Positions 23,033 through 35,177 of a DNA stretch of 64,000 nt are shown piece after piece (the stretch's first letter is position 1; each line of letters begins with the position of its first letter). The translations under genes and the position numbers were made by a program. The stretch is from Podocnemis expansa (taxonomy: Eukaryota > Chordata > Testudines > Podocnemididae). The DNA lies in the NCBI GenBank assembly GCA_007922195.1, contig ML681971.1, forward strand, positions 3,670,700 to 3,734,699. Direction: 5' to 3'. The notes beneath the pieces were generated by a model, which did not search any database, was not told where the DNA came from, and saw nothing but the letters and a program-made list of their open reading frames with translations.

Positions 23033-24132
23033 TGGAGTTAGTGGAAAGAAGGGACTGAAGAGTGGGCAGGGTCAATGCCACCTGTATACTGTTGCCGGAG
23101 CATGGGACTGATAGAGCATTGGCAACTGACCCTACAGGGACAGATCAGGGCAAAAATGCTTTCTGGAAGATCATGCGTTGTGGCACATATACACCTACAT
23201 TAGAATGTATGTGAGCAGCCCATCTCAAAGAATGACGTTTACAGGTAAGTAGTCCTCCATTCTTCAGGAAGGGAAAACCAGATCTTGAAAAAACAGGAAC
23301 TGAAACTAAAGCAGCTGCTCATGGAATGAGCTAGGGCTAGATGACATGAATCTTTTCTGCAGTCTTTTAGCTCTAAGGTTGGTGAACTGAGGAAGAAATT
23401 TTTGGACTCCCCAGGAAGACCTACAAAATGGGAACTCTGAGCCCTCATTAGCCCCGAGACAGCCAGAGGAGATTCCTGGCACATTCAGCCTCCTTAGTAC
23501 TGACAGATTGTGTGGGTCCAGTGTGACAGATTACACTGGTAGGTTTAAGGACCCCATTGATACAGGCTCTAAAGCAACAGTACCACTGGTCAGGGATGGG
23601 AGTGAAGGTTGTGCAGGTCTCTGGGGAGATGGTGTCAATACATACATCCTTGGTACTGATGACTGCAAGGCAACCATCATTGGACAGCTTGGTGTGGGCA
23701 AGGTGGCCAGTTCTCTTGGTACCACTAACTCAATACTGGCAACCACTTTGATGTTCTAAGGACCTCGTGGTATCTGAGGTACCAGAGTCTCTTCTAGTTG
23801 GTCCTGGGTCCTGATACCAGACACATCTCAAGTGTAAGTGTCACTACTAGCACCAAGTCATGCACTTCCAGTCTATACACGGACTCCACTGTTTTCCAGT
23901 GGAGAGTCAGTGATTAAGAGAAGGGTCTCTCCCATCACTCTCAGTGTGCTTTATCCTGCTACCGACCCAGGCTCTGCCAGTCATACTCTGTCTGGACCTC
24001 AGATCCCATGCTGTAATCAGTCGTAGGTTCAGGTGCCCATGCTTTTTACTCTGCAGTGGCCCTATTGGGATTTATGGGCAGCCCATAGGCACCATGTCTT
24101 CTAGGCATCTAGTATTAACAACCAAGGCTCTG

Positions 24133-24525
24133 CCTACATCTAAAAGCTTAGTGTGGACTTGCTTAGTCCAAACTAAGCAGTGCCTGGTTAGTTTGAAGTA
24201 ATGGCGGCTTTTTAGTTAGAATTCACTTATTTTAATTCAAACTAGCCACGCTTTTTTTAGCGTGAACTAACTTTTTAGTTTGAACTAACCACTTAATTTG
24301 AAATTATTTAGTTCAAACTAGCATGACTATATTGTGCTCGTTTGAACTAAGCATTAAGTTTGAACTAACAGTTTGAATTAACTAGTTCAAACTAAACTTT
24401 GTTTAGCTGGAACTAAAAAATGTTTTAGATCCAACTAGGCAAAGCCTGGCATAGACAGGGATCAAATTAGTCTGGATTAAGCTTCCTTAATCTGGACTAA
24501 TTTTCTAGTATAGACATAGCCCAAG
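24133..24525. mobile_element. Palindrome-filled MITE (TTAGTTTGAACTAA units)
   Basis: Left edge AAGGCTCTGCCTACATC and right edge TATAGACATAGCCCA form worn inverted termini, similar to those of the MITE at 54170-54492. The interior is built of repeated near-palindromes around TAGTTTGAACTAA and TTCAAACTAG (at least eight between 24165 and 24410). It carries no open frame of note and can fold extensively. The superfamily is inferred from the second copy, where TA flanks the element. Boundaries are approximate. Confidence 0.6.
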
Positions 24526-25234
24526 AGACTGCAAGGTATTGTTCCTCAGCCACTATCTCTATAGCCACAAGACCTCCTGAGGAGATCCTATAGAAGCAGT
24601 AGGTTGGACTAGAGAGTGAGGTATGTAATATAATAAATAATAAACCATAATATCTCATCCCCTTCCCCAGATGAGGCAGTAATGCCTCCTCTACCATCTA
24701 TGGCAGATGATTTTAAATTCTTCCAAGACTTGACTAAGAGGGTGGCAGATACCATACAGACACTTTTTGAGGAAGTAAAAGACAAGCTGTGCATTGCTGG
24801 ATATTTTACTGGCATTCTTCCATGATATTACTCCCCATTCAAGAGGATGCATTTGGATCCAGCTAAACTTATATGCAAGTGCCAGCATTGCCACACTGAC
24901 ATGCAAATGAGCCAATAAAAAATTTAATTACCTCTCAAGGGTATAGAATTAATTTTTTTTCCTTCATCCACCTAATTTCATTATGATAGATGCAGTGAAC
25001 TCCTGTTCAACTTCATTCCAAGTTCACCTCTTATGATCAGGATTGGAAGTACCATGATTTATCTGGACAAAATGCTTATTTTTTCTCCTACTTTGTAGTT
25101 CAGAATTGCTAACGCTAGGCCTTAACAGCAAAATATGACAACATGAACTACATTGAACTTATTTATTGACCATCTTGTGGAATCACAATGGAGCAATATG
25201 AAAGGCAGTCAGTAGCCAAAACAACACTTCAGAT

Positions 25235-25638
25235 CAGGGGTTCTCAACTCCTTCAGTGTCACAACATGGTTGGAATGGCTACCAACAGGGACCCCTGTGC
25301 CACCACCCAGGCTCTCCCCACCTCTGAGGCCCCTTTCCCCCAGCCATGAGATCTTTCATTGGTGGCTGAAATTAAAGTGGCCTTCCGCTGCCAAAAGCAA
25401 ATTGCTGTCAGAGGCAGATTTGATGACAGTAGGTTTGAAAAGTAGCCACTGGCAGAGAGAAGCTTCTCTGGCCAATTTCAGTGGCAGCACTTCAACAGGC
25501 AGTCTCTAAGAGCTGCCCCACCATCACTCCTTTAAGTGGCAACAGTCGTTCGGTGGTGGGGGCTGATTTCAGCCAACTCGCTCAGCTTCTGTGCTGCAAC
25601 ACACTTTTGTGCCACAACACAGCAGTTGAGAACCACTG
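25235..25638. mobile_element. hAT-type element, 404 bp
   Basis: It begins CAGGGGTTCTCAACTCC and ends GTTGAGAACCACTG, a clear inverted pair. Flanking 8-mers are CTTCAGAT (25227-25234) and CTTCAGGT (25639-25646). It interrupts gag text of DIRS copy F: FDVADTV continues right after the duplication. It is non-coding. Confidence 0.88.
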
Positions 25639-27940
25639 CTTCAGGTAGCGTTTGATGTAGCTGATACAGTGGCCCAATTCATCCAAACAGTGGCAGCGAT
25701 GCAAAAAGCTTTGTCGTTGTATCTCATGTTTCCCAAAGGGGATTCAAACAACCATCATGGATGTACTAAGTTGTTTGCTGAGAAGACTGACTCATCACAC
25801 CACATGCTAAAGAATTCAAGAGCCTTCAGCCACTGGGGCTCTACATACCCAGACAAAAGAGAAAATTTAGTCCTCATGCTTCTTACAGACTGCACATACC
25901 ACAGTTTCCACTGTAATGGTACTATGAGCTGCAGAAGAAGAAATCCAAATTCCAGATGCATAAGCCATCAGGTCTTCATTCTGTTTGACACCCTGAGAGA
26001 CTGCGCCCTTCAACATCAACTGGAACTTCCCAATCCTTCGCATTTCTTTGGTTGTTGCCTTGTTCTGCTTTTCTGCAATTGGAAACACATTATTTCTCAA
26101 GCCATCTGTTGGATGTTATCTTCAATGGGTATCTGATCCACTTTACCTTTCTTTCTACTCCCTTCCCTGTTCTTCAGCAGCTGTTCTCACAAGAGACTGT
26201 TGCAACAGGAGAGCAATCTTCTTATTCATCTAGGAGCTACAGAGCTCAATGCCTCTGCATCTCTGCACACAGGTTTTATTCAGGATATTTCCTGATTCCC
26301 AAGAAAAAGGAAGCTTGGAGACCTATAGTTGATCTTAGGGCACTGAATGTGTCAAGGCACAAAAATTTAAGATGGTCATACTAGCACCATACTTATCCAT
26401 CTCTGGGACAGGGAGATTGGTTTTTGGCCCTCAAACTCCAAGATGCATTATTTCCATATATCAGCCTTATGCTCCAGAAGATGATTCCTAAGATTTACTG
26501 TGGGTCATGACCACTCCCTGTACAGAATTCACCCCTTCAACCACCTAGTCAAGACAGATACGGTACCCATACCTTGTCACAGCTGGTAATATGTTCACCT
26601 GTTTCTCTTCAGCCTGCTCGTTGCTTCCTCTCTTAGAGCTAAGAACACACTCTTCATTTCAGCTTGCAGATACTGTGGCTCAAGACATGGCTTCTTCATG
26701 ATTCCAACACAGAGAGAACTTCTGCTCCTAGGAGATGTCAGAAGCGTTATCACACAGTAGAAAATCAGTATCCATCATACTTACCTACAGAATCGAAGCA
26801 GGTTTCAGGGTTTGGTGCAATTCCAGGCATGGTATCCTAACATCTGCTACTATATCCATGGTGTTAGCTTACATACTGGCTCAAGAAGACAGGGCTACCC
26901 TCAGTTTGCTGAAAGTAAACTTGTCAGCCATAGCAATTGTCCATCAACAAGTAGAGGGACACTCAATTTTCTCTGTCTCTACTACAGAGAAATTCCTCAA
27001 GGGCATAACAAGCCTTTCTCCAAGCCAGACACTTCACTCAAATGTGGGACCTAAATCTAAAGAGCCTACCTAGACCATCCTTTGAACCTGTGGTCACTTG
27101 ATCCCTTACACATCTGCCAATGCAGACAGCATTTCTGGTGGCCAAACTGGCCATCACCTCAGCAAGATGAATAGGAGAAATAAAGGTACTTACAGCGTGT
27201 CCCTCTGTTAGAGTACATTTTCACAAAGTTATTTTCAGGCCATACCCAAAGTTTATTCCCATAGTGTCCTCATTATTTAAGAAGAGTTGACTAATTTACC
27301 TCCTAGGCTTTTATCCTAAGCCTGAGTGTGATAACAGAGGCCATACTTCAGGTGCCAGGTGTTAGGAGAGCTGTTACCTTCTACATGGACAGAATAAAGA
27401 TTAGGAAATCTTCTAAGCCCTTCCTTTCCATTGCAGAAAGGCACAGCAGTATTGGCCAAATGACTCTCCCAATGTGTGTCGAACTGTGTTAAGCACTGGT
27501 ATGATGTTCGCAACATAGTAACTCCATCTGGAGTTTGAATACACTCCATGAGGTCAGTTCTCTCCTCTATCACTTTCCTCAAGAAAGTCCCTATCAGAAA
27601 TCTGCAGAGCAGCCATCTGGGTATCTGTGCATACCTTCAAAGAACACTATCCGATAATTGGGCATCTGCTTCTGACTCTGGGTTCAGCCCCACCACTGAA
27701 GAAAAAACAATTCACCTTGTGCAATAATGATGGTTCTTAGAGGTGTGTTCCCCTACAGGTGCTCTATGACATCCTCCCCTCTACTTTGGAGTTCTTGGCA
27801 AGGGCTCTGCAGAAGAGACGGAACTGAAAGTGGTTTCCTGTGCAGTGCTAATTAGCCTCAAGGCACAAGAAGGGGAGAATGTATATGCAGGTTGAATGGG
27901 ACACTGCTACCAAAGAGCTCTAATCAGAAGCACAAGGAGA

Positions 27941-29597
27941 CGCATACATTTACAGTGGAGCACACAAAAGGAAGACGCATCTTGACAACCCATCATTATT
28001 TCACAAGGAGAGTAACTTTTTATACCTCTTACCTTTCTATGGCACCAGAAAATGTATTTATTTTTTCTCTCAATTATAAAGAACATGTATATCTTTTAGC
28101 TGAATAATAATAACCCACAGTCAACTTATCTCCACATGTGATTGTCAGTTCTCATAACTGAATTTGGATCAGCATGCAGATGGAAGACGTATTGGAGGAA
28201 AATGTCCAGGTGCAGTAGTAAGGAGTGTTTGTGAATGAATAGATTATCTTTTCAACGAATCAATACTGAGTCAGTGCCCCAGCATAGTGTGTAAAGGTAA
28301 TATGCTACACTTTTCAGTTGATACATAAAATCAAAGCTCTGATATGTTTACATGGAACATCAGGAAACATTTCAGAAAAGGAAGCATATTAACTCCAATG
28401 CCTTGGGTAAATTTCATTTGCATAGCTACACTCAATTTACCTAAATAATTCATGTACTTTCAATAGGCTGTGGTGGTGTTGGCATGTTTGTCGAACAGTT
28501 GCTCTATTTCACAGCAGAAATGGTTGATTTCACTGGTGAAGAAGGATCCTGTGCTTATCTAGTATATTAATTTCACATTTTAGCCACACTTTATTAAGCC
28601 TCTCTCTCCACTTTTAGCAAACCAAAACACAGCCATTCCTGCAAAATAGCTAGACACACAGAGAGAAGCCGGAACCCTTTGAATAAGGAAAAATGGCTTA
28701 ACTCTTTTCAAAAACATTCCTTATGTTCCTCAGTAAACAGAGAAACTGATGGCCATGTACACCAAATACTGTACTAAATGTGCTTTTCCTTTGTGGTGCC
28801 TTGCTTTTTATTTTGTTGACACTGATTTTTTTTCCCCACTAAGAAAAAATTTATTTATTTTGCTGCTTCTCTATGTTCCCAGTTACCTGCTTCACAGCTG
28901 TACAGAGTATAAAGAATGATCCTCGTCAAAGAAACATGGAGATTAATCACTGGGATTATGTACTTTAGAAAAGATTTATGAAGACCAATCTGTTGACATT
29001 CACTGACTTGATAATATTGCTTTTCTAGTGAAATGTATTAGTTTAAAATGAAATATTCTCTTTTTAAACAACGTCTTGCAAACTGTCAAAGATAGTTCAG
29101 AACCCTATTCTGTTAGTTTTAATTGAGAAATTTAGTTTGGAAATGTCTTGATTTAGATGAGTAGCACATTTAAGAAAGTAGGAAATGTAAAGCAGATATT
29201 TTTGCACACAGTTGTACTTCTCTTTAAAGGATATTTTCTTAGGTCTCAATTATATAACCATTCCAGGTGTGAGACTCTCACTAATGGTAGTAGGAAATCT
29301 GGGTAGCAGTTGCAGGATTAGGTGCTCAGAAGTCTTTGTTGCTTTATAAAGAGGAAGGGCACCTGCCTGGAAATTGTAAGACTGATTTGATTGCTAATGG
29401 TATGACTTAAGGCAAATCATTTAAACCTTTTATGACTCACAAATTTCAATAAAATGAGATTGATATCTGCCTTTGTAAAATACTTTGAGATCTGTTAATG
29501 AAGGTTCCATATGGTAGAAGTTTCAGTTTTACTCCTTTGCACTAAAAATTTACTCATCATTTATTTTTGCTCTTATCCTGGTTTACTTAAAACAATT
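27941..29597. other. Intronic DNA, nothing recognised
   Basis: AT-rich sequence without repeats I can name. No open frame here looks coding and no splice-bounded exon candidate stands out. It separates two DIRS copies. Confidence 0.5.
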
Positions 29598-29790
29598 GTT
29601 GTTCTTTGAGTGCTGCTCCTGTCCATTCCACTGTAGGTGTCTGCACGCCCCGTGCACGGCACGCCGGAAACTTTTTCCCCTAGAGTACCCGTAGGGTCGG
29701 CTGTAGCGCCCCCTGGAGTGGCGCCGTCGCCACTCCCTACATAAGCCTAGCCGACCCTGCCCCTCCTCAGTTCCTTCTTACCGCCCTGTC
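29598..29790 (+). repeat. DIRS copy A left inverted terminus
   Basis: It runs from GTTCTTTGAGTGCTGCTCC to CTCAGTTCCTTCTTACCG and is complementary to 35307-35466 with few mismatches. It lies 150 bases or more upstream of the gag start and probably holds the promoter. In copy B the matching place has CTATATATG (40814-40822), a TATA-like box; in copy A it is CTACATAAG. Confidence 0.85.
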
Positions 29791-29940
29791 GGTCGCTGGA
29801 ACTTTCCTTGGCCTCGAGCGATTTGCATGTGGCCAGTGGAGTACCCATCTGTATTCAGAACTGTTCTGGTTTTGCTCTGTTTGTTGTTTTTTCATTAGTT
29901 TAGCGTAGTTACGAGCCCGCCCCAGGCCCGGGGCTGGGCT

Positions 29941-32093
29941 ATGCTGGGTTTCAAAACTTGTGGCCAGTGCGGGAAGTCTATGCTGGTGGACGACCCGCAT
30001 GGAAAGTGTTTGTTCTGCCTGGGCGAAGCTCATTTAGTAGAAAAGTGCAGGATCTGCTGGAGCTTCAAGCCCAGAACACAGAAGGACCGGATCCAACGTC
30101 TAAAGCTCCACATGACGGAGGAGGCTCTTCATCCGGCGCCCGGAGACTCGGGATCCAGCACGGCACCGTTGGTGCAGAGTGCACCGGCATCATCGGCACC
30201 GTCGGCGGTACCGAGGTCTAGCTGCCCGAAGGCGTCCCGGGAGCCCTGGCGCCGTTCGGCATCACCGGTACCGCCTAAGAAGAAACGAGCGGACAGGTGG
30301 CGCTCGCCACACCTCGTGCCCAAAGGGAAGGACTCGGGTCAGAGCCGGGTGAGCTGACCCATTTCCCTTTCACCGGAGCCCGTGCCGGACCGTCCCACGA
30401 TGCAGTTCAGCTCGGTGTCGTCCCCCTCGCCTACCAGGGACATCCTGGGGGAGGAGTTGACCCTGCCCGCCACACTGGAGGCGTTCACGGCGGCACAGGC
30501 TCTATTGAGCCACACGGCACCGGCGGCACCAACACCACTTGCGGTGCCGACGAAGGGTCCGGCACCGAGACTGGTACCGTCCAGTGGGAAGCTGATGCCG
30601 CCCACGGCGGAACGTGGCAGGGCCACGGCACCGGCCTCTGACCAACGGCGCCGTTCGCCTCCACCGCCCCCATCAGTACCGGCTACTACGGCTCCCCGTA
30701 GTCGCTCTCCGAGCATGTCCTGGCACCACGCTTCATCGTCCCGGCACCAGGACCGCAGAGACGAGGGCCGGCACCGCTCCACAGTCCAGTCATCGTCGGC
30801 ACTGCCCTGGTCACCTCGATCCAGCCCCTCGGTGAGCTCGGCGGAGGAATCGGCACCGTGGGGCTCGCGTAAGGCTGGGAGCTTGCAGGCGCCGCAGGCT
30901 TCGGCGGTACCGCCGTTCCACCCCCAGTGGGCAGCTTGGCAGCCGGGTACACAGTGGCCGTTTTGGACCCCATGGGCCGTCCAGCAAGGGCCGGCCTTCG
31001 GCCCACGGATCCCTATGCCCAGTTCCGGTGTTGGGAATCCTCCATCAGCAGTGCTGGGCGCGCCCCCTGGTACCGGGGACACATCAGAGGTGGAGTCCCT
31101 GAGGGACAATCAGGACCGAGCGAGCTTAACAGCACGCGGTCCAGAGCATTGTCGGGGGGTCCAGAGTTTGAGGAATTCTCCTCTTCACCGCCTGATGAGG
31201 CTGTGGCGGGCGCTAAGCCCTTGGGTATCCCGAATGATGCCGGGGCTCATCAAGAGCTCCTCCGGCGAGTGGCCTCAGGACTGAACATCCAGGCCGAGGA
31301 GATCACTGAGGACGCTGACCCGATGGTGGATATCCTGATCCCCGAAGGTCCGGGCCGGGTGGCTCTACCTTTTATCAAAACTATACAAAATACCACCAAG
31401 ACCCTCTGGCACGCTCCAGCCTCAATTCCCCCTACAGCCAAGCGGGCTGAGAGAAAATACTTTGTGCCTCCTAAAGGCTATGAACATTTTTATTCCCACC
31501 CCACCCCCAGCTCACTGGTGGTAGCCGCAGGAAATGAGCGGGAGAGGCAGGGTCGTCCTGGATCGACCCCTAAATCCAAGGAGGCCAAGAAACTGGACAT
31601 TTTTGGACGGAAGGTCTACTCTACGGGGGGGTTACAGTTAAGAATAGCAAACCAACAGGCTATTCTCAGCCGGTACATGTTTAATGCTTGGTCGGCAATG
31701 GAGAGGTTTAATGACTCCTTAGAGCAGGGCTCAAGAGCAGCCCTGGCAGCTTCCATTAAAGAGGGCAAGGTCGTGTTTAAGGCCTTGCTACAGTCGGCCT
31801 TAGACTTGGCAGATGCGGCAGCTCGCTCCATGGCTTCTGGGGTTACCATGCAGCATAGCTCGTGGCTGCAAGCCTTGGGTCTTCCCCACGAAGTGCAGGT
31901 CACTATACAGGACTTACCCTTTGAAGGCCCTGAGCTGTTTTCACAGCAAACGGACAATTGCCTGCAAACGTTAAAGGACTCCAGAGCGTTGATCAAGTCC
32001 TTGGGCCTGCATACACCAGCAAGCCAGAGGAAGCCATTTAAACCGCCCCCTCAGGTTAGACCCTTTCGCCGTCGACAGGAGGAGGAAAGGTGA
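29941..32093 (+). pseudogene. DIRS copy A gag, two breaks
   Basis: Gag coats the element RNA. The frame starts MLGFKTCGQCGKSML and has a Cys/His cluster in the first 45 residues (CGQC, CLFCLGEAH, CRIC), then a basic block. A long Ser/Pro/Arg-rich low-complexity region follows, then a conserved C-terminal domain (from PDEAVAGAKPLG to QRKPFKPPP). A TGA at 30355-30357 replaces the CGA present in copy B. Near 31130 a small deletion moves the frame, so the rest continues in frame 3 from about 31137 to the stop at 32091. The start was chosen because both copies begin there and match at once. No ATG-proximal signal can be judged. Confidence 0.8.
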
Positions 32094-32232
32094 AGAGGCA
32101 GGGGTTTTCGTAGACCCTCAGGACGTCAGTCCAACAACCAGGGAACCACCCGTCAGCAGGCCGCCCAGAAAAAGACCTTTTGATGGTCACAACGAGAGCG
32201 ACGTAGCAAAGGCCAGAGATCCAGAGACGCCC

Positions 32233-34113
32233 ATGTTCCTCAACAGACTGTGCCGATACGCGCCGGAATGGCGCAGGATTACAAACGACCGCTGGGTCCT
32301 CAAGACAATTCAGGAGGGCTATTCCCTCCAATTTTCTTCGTTACCCCGGCGGCGCCGCCCTGCCTTGTGTGGTCCCCTGCAGGATCAGGCCCACCAGCAA
32401 ATACTACGGGAGGAGTTGCAGGCCCTGCTCCAAAAAGGAGCGGTGGAGTGGGTGCCCCCAGCTTGCAAAGGGAAAGGTTTTTATTCTCTCTACTTCCTTA
32501 TCTCCAAGGCAAAAGGAGGCCTGCAACCCATTTCAGACTTAAGACGCCTCAACCGGCACCTTCGAAAAATCCGGTTCCGAATGGTATCCCTAGCCTCAAT
32601 AGTTCCATCTCTGGATCCAGGCGATTGGTATGCCGCCCTCGACTTGCAGGATGCGTACTTTCATATCCCAATCAACCCCTGGCACAGGAAGTTTTTACGC
32701 TTCGTCCTCGACAAGATGCACCTGCAATTTGCGGTGCTCCCCTTTGGCCTGTCCACAGCCCTGAGGGTATTTACAAAGTGCCTAGCGGTGGTAGCGGCGC
32801 ACCTCAGGAGACAAGGGGTTACCCTTTTCCCCTATTTGGACGATTGGTTGATTGTGGGCAGATCTTACCAGGAAGTACAGTCCCACCTGCGCTTGACTCA
32901 ATCAGTATTCGGCCGGCTGGGACTTCTGGTGAATATTCAAAAGTCGGTGCTCACCCCTATACAACGGATAGAATTTGTAGGGGCGGTCCTCGACTCAAGG
33001 TCAGCAAAAGCAAGCTTTCCTACCGCAAGGTTCCAAACCATCAAGCAGCAGGTGGATTCTTTAACAAGCTTCCCGCTAGTCACAGCTCGGGAATGCCTTC
33101 GCCTCCTGGGCCTCATGGCAGCGTGCACCTTCGTGGTTCCCCTTGCCCGCCTACGTATGCGGCCGCTCCAACTGTGGCTGGCGGGGGTGTTCTGCCCAGT
33201 GAGGGACAGCTTGGACACAATGGTTACAGTGCCTGCATCCGTGCTAGAGACCCTTCGTTGGTGGGGTTGCGAGACCAACCTGTGCTCAGGGGTTCCGTTC
33301 CGCATCCCCCAGCCGTCGCTTCATCTGACAACGGACGCCTCAGATGTTGGCTGGGGAGCACACCTCAACAGCCTCAAGACGCAAGGTCTGTGGCCAGCGG
33401 AGGACTCCTGATTGCACATCAACGTGAAAGAACTCAGGGCAGTGCGGCTAGCATGCCAGGTGTTTCGGGGGCACCTTCAGGGACGCACGGTATTGGTGCG
33501 TACAGACAATACCACCGCGATGTTTTACATCAACAAACAAGGTGGTACACGCTCACGTCACCTATGCCAGGACGCTATGAGACTCTGGTTGTTCTGCGTT
33601 CTGCACAAGATTCGCCCGGTAGCATCGTATATACCGGGGCTCCGGAACTCCCTGGCGGACGAACTCAGCAGCAAGTTCATGACCCACGAATGGGCTCTCC
33701 ACCCAGAGGTGGCGAGGGCCATTTTCCAGAGGTGGGGGTTTCCCCGTCTGGATCTCTTCGCCTCCGAGCTCAACAGGAAGTGTCGGGACTTCTGTTCCTT
33801 TCAGGGGCGCAGCCCCGGGTCCAGGGGGGACGCCTTCGAGATCCACTGGGGGCAGGAGGGGTTGCTGTACGCCTTCCCCCCGACTCCACTTGTGCCCAGG
33901 GTGCTGTGGAAAATGAAGGAGGACAGGGCGAGGGTTATTTTGATTGCCCCGGCATGGCCGAGGCAACACTGTTTCTCAACCCTAATGCGGTGGTCCAGAC
34001 GCAGCCCTATCCAGCTGCCCCTCAGACCGGACTTGTTATCCCAGGACAACGGACACCTCCTCCATCCCAACCTGGAGGCCTTGCACCTCCACGCATGGGA
34101 CCTTCGTGGTTAA
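32233..34113 (+). pseudogene. DIRS copy A pol: RT, RNase H, Dam-like methyltransferase
   Basis: The frame is open for 392 residues from MFLNRLCRY, hits one TGA (33409-33411), then continues in the same frame to 34113. RT: motif A ALDLQDAYFHI with D137 and D140, motif B LPFGLSTALRVFTK, motif C YLDD at residues 201-204, so the catalytic box is intact. RNase H: LTTDASDVGWG (D near residue 368) before the stop; HINVKEL (E), RTDNTTAMFYINKQGG (D) and NSLADEL (D) after it. The last third (LDLFASELNRKC, LLYAFPPTPLVPRVLWK, ILIAPAWPRQH) is the Dam-like region known from DIRS elements. Copy B has CGG where the stop lies, which suggests a C-to-T change. One codon therefore cuts RNase H from RT. Confidence 0.88.
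32250..34112 (+). other. Open frame overlapping all of pol, continuous with the recombinase
   Basis: Frame 3 stays open from 32250 through the whole RT, RNase H and methyltransferase region and runs into the recombinase, 964 codons in all. The overlapping part has no domain I recognise and is rich in G, P, R and S. Much of the same frame is also open in copy B (43430-44188, then 44152-45093). Overlap of pol and recombinase frames is known for DIRS elements. It may be a translated N-terminal extension, or just a product of GC-rich codons with few stops. Confidence 0.5.
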
Positions 34114-35144
34114 TGGACAGCGAGCAACTGTGCTCCTCCCCGGTAAGGGAGGTCCTGCAGGGCAGCAGAAAGCCCTCCACAAGAGCTACATATGTAGCTA
34201 AATGGAACAGGTTTGCGCTTTGGGGTGGTGCAAAAGGGGAAGACCCAGCGCGGGTCTCGGTGCACACCATATTGGACTACTTATGGTACCTGAAGTCAAG
34301 TGGGCTATCAGTGTCATCCCTGAAAGTCCACTTAGCGGCAATTGCGGCCTTCCGCAGAGACTCCGAGTGCAACGCCCTTTTCTCTATCCCCATAGTAAAA
34401 AGATTTTTAGCGGGCCTCTCGAGACTGTACCCAGCGCTGAAACCACCCACGACTCAGTGGGACCTAAATGTGGTCCTGTCACGACTTACCAGACCACCCT
34501 TTGAACCATTGGCGACGTGTTCCCTCCTGTACCTGTCGTGGAAGGTCGCCTTCCTCGTGGCCATCACGTCCGCTCGAAGGGTGTCGGAACTGCGGGCATT
34601 AGTAGTGGAGCCCCCGTACACCCTGTTTTTTAAGGACAAAGTACAGCTGCGGCCGCACCCATCCTTTAGGCCCAAGGTGGTGTCCCAATTCCACGTAAAC
34701 CAGGACATTTGCCTACCTGTCTTTTATCCAAGACCTCATGGGTCAGAGGAGGACAGGAGTCTCCACTCCCTGGATGTGCGTAGAGCATTGGCCTTCTATG
34801 TAGAAAGGACGAGGCCGTACCGCAAGTCTCCCCAACTCTTTGTGGCAGTGGCGAACTACAAAAAAGGCCAGCCGGTGTCTATGCAGAGGATCGCGGCCTG
34901 GATTAAAGATTGCATTAAGGAATGCTACAGGCTGGGCGGCAGACACCTGCCGAGGGCGACGGCCCATTCAACTAGGGCCCAAGCAGCTTCGACGGCCTTC
35001 CTAGCGGGAGTACCAATCGCGGACATATGTAAGGCAGCGACATGGTCATCCCCGCACACCTTCGCGCAGCACTACGCCATCACCCATCAAGTGCAGCAGG
35101 ACGCAGCGGTGGGGAGAGCGGTGCTGCAGATGGTCTCTCTGTGA
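34113..35144 (+). CDS. DIRS copy A tyrosine recombinase, intact frame
   Basis: The recombinase cuts and joins DNA through a tyrosine to insert the circular element DNA. The uninterrupted frame encodes 343 residues from the first Met after the pol stop (MDSEQL). An N-terminal core-binding part (ATYVAKWNRFALWG, DYLWYLKSSGLSVSSL) is followed by the catalytic domain: R155 in ITSARRVSEL, H285-x-x-R288 in HSTRAQ, W in KAATWSS, and Tyr321 in HTFAQHYAIT. These are the expected R-H-R-Y residues. The start is uncertain: the frame is open far upstream to 32250, so translation could begin earlier, by reinitiation or frameshift. It overlaps pol's last codon by one base. The only DIRS gene here that looks undamaged. 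Confidence 0.85.
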   Translation: MDSEQLCSSPVREVLQGSRKPSTRATYVAKWNRFALWGGAKGEDPARVSVHTILDYLWYLKSSGLSVSSLKVHLAAIAAFRRDSECNALFSIPIVKRFLAGLSRLYPALKPPTTQWDLNVVLSRLTRPPFEPLATCSLLYLSWKVAFLVAITSARRVSELRALVVEPPYTLFFKDKVQLRPHPSFRPKVVSQFHVNQDICLPVFYPRPHGSEEDRSLHSLDVRRALAFYVERTRPYRKSPQLFVAVANYKKGQPVSMQRIAAWIKDCIKECYRLGGRHLPRATAHSTRAQAASTAFLAGVPIADICKAATWSSPHTFAQHYAITHQVQQDAAVGRAVLQMVSL

Positions 35145-35177
35145 TGTCTTCCACCTCCAAGGTAAGGCTAGATAGTC

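Larger units (their letters stand above)
15206..23252 (+). mobile_element. DIRS copy C, old, full-length but much interrupted
   Basis: The left terminus is at about 15206 (CTTCGAGAAGTGGCCCTG). Gag Cys-cluster text starts at 15559, and gag C-terminal text runs 16640-17120 and 18340-18560. RT runs 19180-19440 (GDWYAALNLQDDYFHISVYP), RNase H 19970-20240 (TDNILACFINRQGG), methyltransferase region 20270-20560, and recombinase 20711-21612 (IPLARRVSKL near 21030, HCAII in the place of the nucleophile). The internal complementary region (21640-22500) and right terminus (23040-23252) are recognisable. Later insertions are a CR1 (17127-18332), a GC-rich hAT (21675-22459) and a Penelope copy (22501-23032). 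All genes carry many stops and frameshifts. Confidence 0.75.
23270..27940 (+). mobile_element. DIRS copy F, old and 5'-truncated
   Basis: Blocks in order: gag text near 23280 (KKQELKLKQLLME), 24660-24790 (PDEAVMPPLPSMADDFKFFQ, then RVADTIQ) and 25650 (FDVADTV). RT text is at 26280-26380 (FLIPKKKEAWRPIVDLRALN). Recombinase runs 26870-27700 (NLSAIAIVHQQVEGHSIFSV, then EISAEQPSGYL-like text with VHTFKEHYPII). Complementary region and right terminus are at 27700-27940 (TTCTTAGAGGTGTGTTCCCC, then TGGGACACTGCTACC). The copy carries a MITE (24133-24525) and a hAT (25235-25638). No intact gene remains. Confidence 0.65.

Noticed and set aside
24133..24525. CRISPR-like array (regular short palindromes)
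   Set aside because: The spacers are not unique or of constant length, the units vary, the host is a vertebrate, and inverted ends define a MITE.
30339..31109. 256-codon open frame on the - strand
   Set aside because: It is antisense to DIRS copy A gag in GC-rich low-complexity DNA, has no domain, and is explained by few stops. The same shadow appears at 41415-42290 in copy B.
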